64,000 nucleotides of DNA from Acinetobacter calcoaceticus (lineage in GTDB: Bacteria; Pseudomonadota; Gammaproteobacteria; Pseudomonadales; Moraxellaceae): the NCBI RefSeq assembly GCF_016508255.1, contig NZ_JADVKT010000002.1, positions 310,001 to 374,000 of the forward strand, read 5' to 3'. Of the stretch, positions 34,573 through 43,171 are shown piece after piece. The stretch's first letter is position 1, and every line of letters begins with the position of its first letter. Made by a program: the position numbers and the translations under genes. The notes below the pieces were generated by a model, which saw nothing but the letters and a program-made list of their open reading frames with translations, was not told the origin of the DNA and did not search any database.

Positions 34573-35778
34573 TTATGCAACGTTTTCAATCACCATTGCG
34601 AGGCCTTGGCCTACACCAATACATAGGCTCACCACAGCATATTTCTTTTTACGACGTATAAGTTCGCGTGCCACTGTTAAGCTAAGACGAGCACCAGACG
34701 CACCCAGTGGATGTCCAATAGCAATTGCACCACCGTTCGGATTTACACGTGAATCATTAAAATCAATATTTAAGCCTTTTAAACAAGATAAAACTTGTGA
34801 TGCAAAAGCTTCATTAATTTCAATAATATCCATGTCATCTAAACTAAGACCTGCACGTGCAACGGCTTTTTTAATAGCCTCGATCGGGCCAGCACCCATA
34901 ATGCGCGGTTCAATACCTGCGGCCGCTGCTGACAAGATTTTTGCCATTGGTTTTAGGCCATATTTTTGACCTGCTGCTTCTGAACCAATCAATAGGGCTG
35001 CTGCACCATCATTAATACCTGAAGCATTACCAGCAGTGACCACGCCACCTTCAAAGAGTGGTTTTAACTTTGTGAGTGCTTCAACAGTTGAACTTGGGCG
35101 AGGGTGTTCATCTTCTGAAACGAGTTTAGGAGGTAATTTTTTGCCTTGGAAAACCTCAATTGGGGTAATTTCATCGGCAAAGAAACCTTCTTCTTTGGCT
35201 TTTTGATATTTGGCTTGTGATTGGGCTGCAAATAAGTCTGCTTGCTCACGACTAATACCAAAATCGACTGCAACGTTATCGCCTGTTTCAGGCATTGAAT
35301 GACCGCCATACTGAGCAATAATTTTTTTATTTGGAAAACGAGAGCCAATGGTAGTGTCATAAATTTTCGCATCACGGCTATAAGCACTTTCGGCCTTACC
35401 CATCACAAAAGGTGCACGTGACATACTTTCTACACCACCTGCAATATAGAGTTCGCCTTCACCACAAGTAATTGCACGTGCTGAGTCAATCACAGCTCCT
35501 AAACCACTGGCACATAGGCGGTTTACTGTCTGGCCCGGTACAGTAACAGGTAATCCCGCAAGTAACAGGGCATTTCTCGCTACATTACGACTGTCTTCAC
35601 CCGCTTGGTTGGTATCGCCTAAAATCACGTCTTCAATATCAGCGCCCGGAACACCAGTTTTTTCTAGTAGTTTTTGAATGACAGTTGCCGCTAAATCATC
35701 AGGGCGAATTGAGGCAAGTTCACCTGCATGACGCCCAAAGGGGCTACGTAAACCATCATAGATATATGCATTTAACAT
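34573..35778 (-). CDS. dcaF: dicarboxylate beta-oxidation thiolase, DcaF-like
   Basis: 401 aa acetyl-CoA acyltransferase that would cleave 3-oxoadipyl-CoA or longer 3-oxodicarboxylyl-CoA. Nucleophile Cys89 in [26 protein letters not shown] with the active-site His, and SLCIGVGQG with the second Cys. I start at ATG 35778 (MLNAYIYDG), preceded by AAAAGGA; the TTG frame start at 35796 overlaps the dcaH stop. The gene order dcaE-C-H-F matches the Acinetobacter baylyi dca locus as I know it. It is paralogous to paaJ in this window. Confidence 0.88.
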   Translation of the reverse strand: MLNAYIYDGLRSPFGRHAGELASIRPDDLAATVIQKLLEKTGVPGADIEDVILGDTNQAGEDSRNVARNALLLAGLPVTVPGQTVNRLCASGLGAVIDSARAITCGEGELYIAGGVESMSRAPFVMGKAESAYSRDAKIYDTTIGSRFPNKKIIAQYGGHSMPETGDNVAVDFGISREQADLFAAQSQAKYQKAKEEGFFADEITPIEVFQGKKLPPKLVSEDEHPRPSSTVEALTKLKPLFEGGVVTAGNASGINDGAAALLIGSEAAGQKYGLKPMAKILSAAAAGIEPRIMGAGPIEAIKKAVARAGLSLDDMDIIEINEAFASQVLSCLKGLNIDFNDSRVNPNGGAIAIGHPLGASGARLSLTVARELIRRKKKYAVVSLCIGVGQGLAMVIENVA

Positions 35779-35792
35779 TGAGAAATTCCTTT

Positions 35793-37316
35793 TCAAGATT
35801 CATGAGTAAAAGTAAGAGGTAAATGAAGTGCGACACGGCGCTGTAACCACGGGCTAGGGCGGTAACGTGGGTCATGCGTAATTGCTGTTATACGGTTCAG
35901 AATGAGTAAAATTTTTTCACTGCCGACTTGATCGCCCCATTCAATTGGACCAAATGGATAACCTAAACCAAGACGTACTGCGGCATTAATATCATCTACC
36001 GTGGCAACATTTTGCTGGGCAATATCACAGCCTAAATTAATCACCATTGCTAAAACGCGCTGTGCAACAAAGCCAATACTTTCAGCAATCATACTGACCA
36101 GATTTCCATCTAGATTGAAAATAGAGTGAGCTGCCTGACGATATTCAGGTTTAGTAATGAGTGATGGCATTAAGGTTCGATGCTTTGCAATGCCATAAAG
36201 CATGTCGATAGCCACGGTTTGCTCTGGATTAACGCCTAGGCGTGTAGCCGCTTGAGTCGTATCTTCGCCGTAACAAGCCAGTAAACATAAGCTATCTGTT
36301 TGAGGCTGGGTGTTGGTGTCTAAAGCAATATTTTGCTGAGTTAAATAATTTTCAAGCTGCTTTTTATCATCTAAAAAATCTGCCGCAATCCAAACTTTGG
36401 GATATTGCGCTAAACGCTCTACAAACTTCGCAGGTTGTTCACCTGTTTTTGAACCAGTTTCGTAGTTATAAAAACCTTGATTAACCTTACGTCCAAGTTG
36501 CTTGGCGTCTAGCATTTGCTTGGTCAGCGGGTTCGGTTTGTAGCGGGCTTCTTCATAATACTGATGATAAATCGACTCCATCACAGGATGAGAAACATCA
36601 AGGCCTGTTAAATCGAGTAATTCAAATGGCCCCATTCTAAAACCAACGCCGTCACGTAAAATTCGGTCAATTTCACTAATATCACAGACATTCTCGTTTA
36701 AAATTTTGAGCGCTTCGGTTCCATAAGCCCGACCTGCATGATTAATAATAAAGCCTGGTGTATCTTTTGCCACAACAGGGCGATGGCCAAATGCACGAGA
36801 CAGATCGTTTAAGGCCTCAATAATAAGTAGGTCAGTTTTTAAACCACGAATCACTTCGACCACTTTCATGAGTGGAACTGGGTTAAAAAAGTGATAACCC
36901 ACAACACGCTCAGGCTTTTTGCAATTTGCCGCAATGGCTGTAATAGACAGAGAAGACGTATTTGAAGCTAAAATGGTATTTTCTGAAACGACCTCTTCAA
37001 GCTGCTGCATCAAGCTTTGTTTGATGTCCAAACGTTCAACAATTGCTTCTACAATCAGGTCGCAATTTTTTAAATCTTCAATTTGCTGGGCAACAATTAA
37101 ATGGCTATTTGCCGTTGCTGCTTGCTCAGGGGTAATTTTATTTTTGTCGACTAACTTCTGAAATGTCGCGGCAAGTTTTTCTTTAGCCTGTTCTGCTGCA
37201 CCCGCTTTAGTATCATATAAATAAGTGGTATGACCTGACTGCGCGGCAATTTGAGCAATGCCGCTGCCCATAATACCGACACCAATCACAGCCATGCTTT
37301 GAATATCATAAGTCAT
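35793..37316 (-). CDS. dcaH: 3-hydroxyacyl-CoA dehydrogenase, DcaH-like
   Basis: 507 aa, same two-C-domain architecture as PaaH. Rossmann motif MAVIGVGIMGSGIAQIA at about residues 8-24, HFFNPVPLMKVVE, and two 3HCDH C-terminal domains. ATG 37316 is preferred because AGGA lies 8 nt before it; an ATG at 37325 is directly attached to that site. It should oxidise 3-hydroxydicarboxylyl-CoA. Ends 14 nt before dcaF. Confidence 0.88.
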   Translation of the reverse strand: MTYDIQSMAVIGVGIMGSGIAQIAAQSGHTTYLYDTKAGAAEQAKEKLAATFQKLVDKNKITPEQAATANSHLIVAQQIEDLKNCDLIVEAIVERLDIKQSLMQQLEEVVSENTILASNTSSLSITAIAANCKKPERVVGYHFFNPVPLMKVVEVIRGLKTDLLIIEALNDLSRAFGHRPVVAKDTPGFIINHAGRAYGTEALKILNENVCDISEIDRILRDGVGFRMGPFELLDLTGLDVSHPVMESIYHQYYEEARYKPNPLTKQMLDAKQLGRKVNQGFYNYETGSKTGEQPAKFVERLAQYPKVWIAADFLDDKKQLENYLTQQNIALDTNTQPQTDSLCLLACYGEDTTQAATRLGVNPEQTVAIDMLYGIAKHRTLMPSLITKPEYRQAAHSIFNLDGNLVSMIAESIGFVAQRVLAMVINLGCDIAQQNVATVDDINAAVRLGLGYPFGPIEWGDQVGSEKILLILNRITAITHDPRYRPSPWLQRRVALHLPLTFTHES

Positions 37317-37377
37317 GTCGATCATCCTGATGATTAATCTATATTTGAAATTAAACGGAAAAATAGGGTTTGAGGAT

Positions 37378-38139
37378 TTAGGTTAAGCATTGTTTATCAC
37401 CATCAATTGGTAAGATTTGACCTGAAATAGAGCGTCCGCTATCTGATGCTATAAATAGGCATAAATCTGCAATATGCTTTGGATTTACAAAATATTTGAG
37501 CGACTGATTTTTTAGTGCGTTTTGAGTCACTTCTTCAAGTGAGGTATGGGCTACCTCGGCACGAGCCTGTAATACACGTTGAACCCGATCACCATCAACA
37601 GCCCCCGGAAGAATAGCGTTAACCCGAATATTCTCTGCACCAAGTTCCATAGAAAGCGTTTTGGTAAAACCGATCAGCCCCCATTTTGAAGTGGAATAGG
37701 CCAAGCGGTATGGATAGCCTAAGCGACCTGCAATAGACGACATATTAATAATTACGCCTGCTTGTGCTTTCTTTAAATAGGGAATGGCTAACTGGGTAAT
37801 TAAAAAAGTGCTATTCAGGTTTAAATTAATGACCGTATTCCAATCTTCAAAACTTAGTTCATCTGCGGCAACAGTCGGGCCTGAGATGCCTGTGTTATTG
37901 ACTAAAATATCAATACCGCCAAGTTTTTGAACTGCTTGGCTAAACATCAGCTTAATTTGCTCATGATTAGCTAAATCACATGTGTATATGTGCAGCTTTG
38001 GGTAATCTTGCTGAAACTGTTCTAGGCTTTTAGCATTAATATCACAAATGAAAACTTCATCATGATTATTTAAAAATGCTTCGGCAATGCATCGTCCAAT
38101 CCCTGAACCACCTGCACTAATCAATACTTTTCTGGTCAT
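37378..38139 (-). CDS. dcaC: short-chain dehydrogenase/reductase in the dca operon (DcaC position)
   Basis: 253 aa SDR. The cofactor motif is ISAGGSGIGRCIAEAF (Ser-Ala in place of the usual Thr-Gly start), followed by VNNTGISG and the catalytic Ser in NMSSIAGR and YSTSK (Tyr and Lys). Start at ATG 38139 with AAAGGA 6 nt upstream; an upstream ATG at 38145 is too close to the SD. Lies between dcaE and dcaH. The symbol rests on gene order only. Possible role: alternative 3-hydroxyacyl-CoA oxidation or reduction of a side product. Confidence 0.78.
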   Translation of the reverse strand: MTRKVLISAGGSGIGRCIAEAFLNNHDEVFICDINAKSLEQFQQDYPKLHIYTCDLANHEQIKLMFSQAVQKLGGIDILVNNTGISGPTVAADELSFEDWNTVINLNLNSTFLITQLAIPYLKKAQAGVIINMSSIAGRLGYPYRLAYSTSKWGLIGFTKTLSMELGAENIRVNAILPGAVDGDRVQRVLQARAEVAHTSLEEVTQNALKNQSLKYFVNPKHIADLCLFIASDSGRSISGQILPIDGDKQCLT

Positions 38140-38168
38140 TTTCATTCCTTTGTTCTTATTGATTTAAA

Positions 38169-38957
38169 TTATTTGCCTTGATAAGACGGTTTACGCTTTT
38201 CAATAAAAGCTTGAACGCCTTCATTTTTATCTTCGGTAGAAAACAATAACTGGAATGCTTTACGTTCTAGGGTTAGGCCTGCATTTAATGGAACGTCTTC
38301 ACTCATAAGGGCGACTTCTTTAATTTGTTGCAGGGCAATTGGAGGCTTTTTGGCTAGGCTTTGTGCCATTTGAATTGCTGTTGGAATAGTTTGGTCGTCT
38401 TCTGTGACTTGTGAAACAAGACCAATGGTATAGGCTTCTTCTGCTTTCACCATGGCACCCGTCATAATCATGCGCATGGCATGAAACTTACCGACTGCCC
38501 GAAATAAACGTTGTGTACCACCAGCACCCGGCATTAAACCGACTTTAATTTCTGGTTGACCAAAAGTCGCACCCTTACCCGCAATAATAATGTCGGCATG
38601 CATTGCAAGTTCACAGCCACCACCTAATGCATAACCATTTACAGCGGCAATCACAGGTTTAGGACACTGCGCAATTGCGTTCCAATAACGTTCAGTGTGT
38701 CTTAATAACATTTCTGTTGAAGTTGCAGTTGCCATTTCTTTTAAATCGGCACCTGCGGCAAAAACTTCTTCACCACCCGTAAGCACAACTGCATTGATCT
38801 CATCATTAAAACTTAATTCGGTAAAAGCTTGAGCTAATTGTTTGCGAACTTCTGTATTGAGTGCATTTTTAGCATCAGGTCGGTTTATTTTTACTATGGC
38901 TACTTTTTGAATAGAAAAGTCGATTTCTACGAAATTGTTCCCTGTTGACACACTCAT
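38169..38957 (-). CDS. dcaE: enoyl-CoA hydratase, DcaE-like
   Basis: 262 aa crotonase. Both catalytic-region motifs of true hydratases are present: AAVNGYALGGGCELAMHADI with the first Glu and GLMPGAGGTQRLFRAVG at the second position, where Gly is found in place of Glu in the PaaF-like subgroup. Start at ATG 38957 with AAGGA upstream; the longer frame to 38984 would run into operator-like site E. First gene of the minus-strand operon dcaE-C-H-F. It would hydrate 2,3-dehydroadipyl-CoA. Confidence 0.87.
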   Translation of the reverse strand: MSVSTGNNFVEIDFSIQKVAIVKINRPDAKNALNTEVRKQLAQAFTELSFNDEINAVVLTGGEEVFAAGADLKEMATATSTEMLLRHTERYWNAIAQCPKPVIAAVNGYALGGGCELAMHADIIIAGKGATFGQPEIKVGLMPGAGGTQRLFRAVGKFHAMRMIMTGAMVKAEEAYTIGLVSQVTEDDQTIPTAIQMAQSLAKKPPIALQQIKEVALMSEDVPLNAGLTLERKAFQLLFSTEDKNEGVQAFIEKRKPSYQGK

Positions 38958-38971
38958 TTTTGAATTCCTTG

Positions 38972-38986
38972 TTTCGCATATCAAAA
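38972..38986. promoter_or_regulatory. IclR-type operator, site E
   Basis: TTTCGCATATCAAAA, 15 bp upstream of the dcaE start codon. The left arm is perfect, the right arm is degenerate. Confidence 0.45.
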
Positions 38987-39105
38987 CTATATTCCTTTTA
39001 TGATGCTTATTTTGGAATTTATTTCAAGTCTTATTTAGTTGAATAGCTCATTTGTAAATCTATTTTGATTGTAAGTCATTGATATTGTGTGTTGGTCTAT
39101 TTTTA

Positions 39106-39124
39106 AATTTCGTTTAACGAAATT
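39106..39124. promoter_or_regulatory. IclR-type operator, site F
   Basis: AATTTCGTT-T-AACGAAATT, a perfect 19-bp dyad in the dcaE-dcaA intergenic region, 145 bp before dcaA. The central 15 bases match the consensus with the inner C/G replaced by T/A. Confidence 0.6.
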
Positions 39125-39268
39125 AATTTTCAAAAAAGCTTGAATTTTGTATTTTTGTTCTCGTACTATGAAACACATTCGCAGTAAACAAGATTTAAAA
39201 CATGGTATCCAGACAAGCTGGAGATGGCTGATGGGTGCGATGTAAATACATAAAAAGGGAGATCACAG

Positions 39269-40423
39269 ATGATCCGTGATGAAGGGATGTTGGAGCAGTT
39301 ACTTTCAACAATTCGAGATTTTGTAAAAAATGAATTGATCCCTCGTGAAAACGAAGTGGTAGAGAAAGACAAAATTCCGGATGACATTGTGCAGCAAATG
39401 CGTGAGCTTGGCTTATTCGGCCTCACAATTCCAGAAGAATATGGTGGCTTAGGCATCACCATGGAAGAAGAAGTAAGAGTCGCATTTGAACTTGGACAAA
39501 CTTCACCAGCTTTTCGTTCTTTAATTGGCACCAATAACGGAATTGGTTCAAGTGCAATCTTGATTGATGGTACAGAAGAGCAAAAGCAAAAATATTTACC
39601 ACGTTATGCAAGTGGTGAAATTATTGGTTCATTTTGTTTAACCGAGCCTGAATCTGGTTCTGATGCTGCCTCTTTAAAAACCAGTGCCGTAAAAGATGGC
39701 GATTTTTATGTGTTAAACGGTACCAAACGTTTTATTACCAACGCTCCCCATGCTGCAACTTTCACTGTAATGGCGCGAACGAATCCTGAAATTAAAGGGT
39801 CGGGTGGTATTTCAGCTTTTTTAGTAGAAGCCAACACACCAGGCATTACCTTGGGCAAAATTGACCAGAAAATGGGTCAAAAAGGTTCGCACACGTGCGA
39901 CGTGATTTTTGAAAATTGTCGTGTACCTGCATCTGCTCTTATTGGTGGGGTAGAAGGTGTCGGTTTTAAAACGGCCATGAAAGTGCTTGATAAAGGGCGT
40001 TTGCATATTGGTGCATATAGTGTAGGCGTTGCCGAGCGCATGTTAAATGATGCACTTCATTATGCCATTGAGCGTAAACAGTTCGGCCAACCTATTGCGA
40101 ACTTCCAGCTTATTCAAGCCATGCTTGCTGACTCAAAAGCTGAAATTTATGCCGCTAAATGTATGGTTCTAGATGCTGCTCGCCTACGTGATGCAGGACA
40201 CAACGTCAGTACTGAAGCCTCATGTGCAAAAATGTTTGCAACGGAAATGTGTGGCCGCGTCGCAGATCGCTGTGTACAGATTCACGGTGGCGCTGGTTAT
40301 ATCAGTGAATATGCCATTGAGCGTTTTTATCGAGATGTCCGTTTGTTCCGCCTATATGAAGGAACCACGCAAGTTCAACAAATTATTATTGCTAAAAATA
40401 TGATTAGGGAAGCTACAACCTAA
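39269..40423 (+). CDS. dcaA: acyl-CoA dehydrogenase DcaA (dicarboxylyl-CoA)
   Basis: 384 aa flavoprotein that introduces the 2,3 double bond into adipyl-CoA and longer dicarboxylyl-CoAs. Motifs: SFCLTEPESGSDAASLKT, RKQFGQPIANFQLIQ, IHGGAGYISEYAIERFYRD, and catalytic Glu in LYEGTTQVQQ. GGGAG precedes ATG 39269. First gene of the operon with transporter, CoA-transferase subunits and porin. A close paralogue lies at 26452-27603. Confidence 0.92.
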   Translation: MIRDEGMLEQLLSTIRDFVKNELIPRENEVVEKDKIPDDIVQQMRELGLFGLTIPEEYGGLGITMEEEVRVAFELGQTSPAFRSLIGTNNGIGSSAILIDGTEEQKQKYLPRYASGEIIGSFCLTEPESGSDAASLKTSAVKDGDFYVLNGTKRFITNAPHAATFTVMARTNPEIKGSGGISAFLVEANTPGITLGKIDQKMGQKGSHTCDVIFENCRVPASALIGGVEGVGFKTAMKVLDKGRLHIGAYSVGVAERMLNDALHYAIERKQFGQPIANFQLIQAMLADSKAEIYAAKCMVLDAARLRDAGHNVSTEASCAKMFATEMCGRVADRCVQIHGGAGYISEYAIERFYRDVRLFRLYEGTTQVQQIIIAKNMIREATT

Positions 40424-40438
40424 TAAAAAATTAAATGC

Positions 40439-40461
40439 CATGAGGCATTGGATGCCTCATG
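40439..40461. promoter_or_regulatory. strong hairpin in the dcaA-dcaK junction
   Basis: CATGAGGCAT-TGG-ATGCCTCATG, ten-base perfect arms with a three-base loop, ending 20 nt before the dcaK start. No T-tract. Probably an mRNA stability or partial-termination element that separates dcaA from the transporter. Confidence 0.5.
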
Positions 40462-40481
40462 TTCCTCCTGAGGATATGGAC

Positions 40482-41765
40482 ATGACAACAGAAACAATTA
40501 CACAAAATACGGCTAGCAATGAAGCTATTCAAACGCCGAAAAAGATTTGGATTACAGCATTTATATTCGCTTTTTTAACATTGTTGTGTGATGGGGCTGA
40601 CTTAGGTTTTTTGGCATTAAGTCTGACTAGTCTTAAATCTGAGTTTCATTTAAGTGGTGTGCAAACTGGAACATTAGGTAGCTTAACACTTTTCGGTTCA
40701 GCAATTGGTGGCCTCATTGGTGGTTGGGCATGTGACCGTTTTGGACGGGTTCGCATTATTGTGTTCTTTATTGCTTATTCTTCAGTTTTAACCTGTGCAC
40801 TTGGCTTTACTGACTCTTATATGCAATTTGCAGTTTTAAGAACATTTGGAGCGATGGGCTTAGGCGCACTTTATATTGCCTGTAATATTTTAATGTCAGA
40901 AATGGTTCCGACCAAACATCGTTCGACTGTTTTGGCAACCCTCATGACAGGTTATACCTTGGGTTCTTTACTCGCGACCTTATTGGCAGGACATATTATT
41001 CCTGAACATGGCTGGCGTTTTCTGTACTGGATTGCAATTACCCCTCTAGTGTTATCAGTTTTGATGCACTTTTGTGTGCCTGAACCTGAATCATGGAAAA
41101 AAGCCCGTCAATTAAAAACTTTAGAGGTGGCTCAAAGTACACACCCTAGAAAACGTCAAAATCCATATCTTGAGATTTTAAGAGATAAAAAACATGGCAC
41201 CATGTTTGTGCTTTGGATTATCAGTACAGGTGCTTTGCAGTTCGGTTATTACGGCGTAAGTAACTGGTTACCGGCTTATTTAGAGTCCGATCTTGGCATC
41301 AAATTTAAAGAAATGGCCATGTATATGGTCGGTACCTTCCTGATTATGATGTTTGCCAAAGTGATTGCAGGGATCGTGGCAGATAAATTGGGTCGCCGTG
41401 CTGTGTTTGCATTTGGAACCATTGGTACAGCACTCTTTATTCCTGTCATTGTCTATTTAAATACACCTACCAATATTTTATGGATGATGCTGTTCTTTGG
41501 TTTCCTTTACGGTATTCCATACGCAATTAATGCCACGTATATGACGGAAAGTTTCCCAACTTCAATTCGTGGTTCAGCAGTGGGCGGTGCTTATAACATT
41601 GGTAAAGTGCTTTCAATTTTCTCTCCATTAACAATTGGTTATCTGTCTCAAAATGGTTCTATTGGCTTAGGACTTTTGGTGATGGCCGCTGCGTACTTTA
41701 TCTGTGGCGTAATCCCGTTGTTATTTATTAAAGACCGACTATTTAACCCGCAAAAGGCAGAGTGA
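40482..41765 (+). CDS. dcaK: AAHS-family MFS transporter DcaK
   Basis: 427 aa, 12 predicted helices. Helix 1 has the DGADLGFLALSL motif; loop 2-3 is GGWACDRFGRVRII and loop 8-9 is DKLGRRAVFAFG. Start at ATG 40482 with GAGGA 7 nt upstream; the frame is open to ATG 40440, which lies in the hairpin. By synteny it takes up dicarboxylates. Adjacent to dcaI and co-directional. Confidence 0.87.
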   Translation: MTTETITQNTASNEAIQTPKKIWITAFIFAFLTLLCDGADLGFLALSLTSLKSEFHLSGVQTGTLGSLTLFGSAIGGLIGGWACDRFGRVRIIVFFIAYSSVLTCALGFTDSYMQFAVLRTFGAMGLGALYIACNILMSEMVPTKHRSTVLATLMTGYTLGSLLATLLAGHIIPEHGWRFLYWIAITPLVLSVLMHFCVPEPESWKKARQLKTLEVAQSTHPRKRQNPYLEILRDKKHGTMFVLWIISTGALQFGYYGVSNWLPAYLESDLGIKFKEMAMYMVGTFLIMMFAKVIAGIVADKLGRRAVFAFGTIGTALFIPVIVYLNTPTNILWMMLFFGFLYGIPYAINATYMTESFPTSIRGSAVGGAYNIGKVLSIFSPLTIGYLSQNGSIGLGLLVMAAAYFICGVIPLLFIKDRLFNPQKAE

Positions 41766-41812
41766 CAGATCAATCTGTCACCTTAAATTAAGGATGAAAA
41801 GGGACAAGTGAG

Positions 41813-42481
41813 ATGATAAATAAAATCACCAGTGACATTGAACCAATTTTAAAAGCTATTCCTGATGGAGCAACCATCATGACGGGCGGATTCGGTGTTA
41901 CAGGGCAACCTGCTGAATTAATTGAGGCCTTAATTGATTTAGGAAAAAAAGAACTCACGATTGTAAATAACAATGCAGCTTCTGGTGACCGTGGTTTAAC
42001 AAATCTGATTATTGCTGGCTGTGTAAAAAAAATGATTTGTTCGTTTCCAAAATCTGCTGGATCAACCGTTTTTCAAGATTTATATCGTGCGGGAAAAATC
42101 GAGTTGGAACTGGTTCCGCAAGGTAATTTGGCTTGTCGTATTCAGGCTGCGGGTGCAGGTTTGGGTGCTATTTTTACTCCGACTGGTTATGGCACTAAAG
42201 TTGCCGAAGGTAAAGAAACCAGAACCATTAATGGTAAAAATTACGTACTTGAATATCCACTTGAAGCTGACTTTGCATTGATCTATGCCGATAAAGCCGA
42301 CCGCTGGGGTAATTTAACCTACCGTAAAGCGGCCCGTAATTTTGGGCCAATTATGGCAAAAGCTGCCAAGACCACGATTGTTCAAGTCAATGACACCGTA
42401 GAGCTAGGAACGCTTGACCCAGAGTGCATTATTACACCGGGAATTTTTGTACAGCACGTTGTAAAAGTAGGAGATATCTAA
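41813..42481 (+). CDS. dcaI: CoA-transferase subunit A (DcaI, CatI/PcaI family)
   Basis: 222 aa. Alpha subunit of a 3-oxoacid CoA-transferase that loads CoA from succinyl-CoA onto a dicarboxylate (for example adipate). N-terminal GATIMTGGFGVTGQPAELIEAL is the glycine-rich CoA-binding start of the family; GAIFTPTGYGTKVAEGKE is conserved as well. It shares its last A with the ATG of dcaJ (TAATG). Paralogues PcaI and CatI act on 3-oxoadipate; that function cannot be excluded. Confidence 0.9.
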   Translation: MINKITSDIEPILKAIPDGATIMTGGFGVTGQPAELIEALIDLGKKELTIVNNNAASGDRGLTNLIIAGCVKKMICSFPKSAGSTVFQDLYRAGKIELELVPQGNLACRIQAAGAGLGAIFTPTGYGTKVAEGKETRTINGKNYVLEYPLEADFALIYADKADRWGNLTYRKAARNFGPIMAKAAKTTIVQVNDTVELGTLDPECIITPGIFVQHVVKVGDI

Positions 42482-43134
42482 TGTCAGTTCAAAAACGTTC
42501 TCGTGAAGATATTGCCAAACTCATTGCCAATGATATTCCCGAAGGTTCTTATGTCAATTTAGGTATTGGCTTACCGACCAACGTTGCTAAGTTTCTGCCA
42601 AAAGACAAAGAAATCTTTTTACATTCGGAAAATGGTGTTTTGGCTTTTGGTCCACCGCCACAACCGGGTGAAGAAGATGAAGATTTAGTCAATGCTGGCA
42701 AAGAACTCGTGACTTTGTTAGACGGTGGATGCTTTATGCATCATGGTGACTCATTTGACATCATGCGTGGCGGTCATTTAGACATTTGCGTGATTGGGGC
42801 TTTTCAAGTTGCTGTAAATGGAGACTTGGCAAATTGGCATACTGGTAAAGCAGATGATGTCCCAGCCGTAGGCGGTGCTATGGATCTGGCTGTCGGTGCT
42901 AAAACGATTTATGTCTACATGGAACATGTCACCAAAAAAGGTGAGTCCAAAATTGTAAAAGAGCTTACATACCCAATGACGGGTGAGCAGTGTGTAAACC
43001 GTATTTATACCGATTTATGCATTATTGAACTCAAAGACCAAAAAGCTTATGTCACGGAAATGGTAGAAGGCTTAACTTTCGATGAATTACAGGCAGTCAC
43101 AGACTGTGAGCTGATAGATGCACGTGTAGCCTAA
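42481..43134 (+). CDS. dcaJ: CoA-transferase subunit B (DcaJ, CatJ/PcaJ family)
   Basis: 217 aa from ATG 42481, which overlaps the dcaI stop by one base. The catalytic Glu50 is in LHSENGVLAFGP (SENG motif), the residue that forms the glutamyl-CoA thioester in this class. GGHLDICVIGAFQVAVNGDLANW is also conserved. Works with DcaI as a heteromer. A frame extension to 42424 overlaps dcaI and is not used. Confidence 0.91.
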   Translation: MSVQKRSREDIAKLIANDIPEGSYVNLGIGLPTNVAKFLPKDKEIFLHSENGVLAFGPPPQPGEEDEDLVNAGKELVTLLDGGCFMHHGDSFDIMRGGHLDICVIGAFQVAVNGDLANWHTGKADDVPAVGGAMDLAVGAKTIYVYMEHVTKKGESKIVKELTYPMTGEQCVNRIYTDLCIIELKDQKAYVTEMVEGLTFDELQAVTDCELIDARVA

Positions 43135-43171
43135 ATTACACACGGAAAAACGCTTCTTTAAGGATTAAAAG

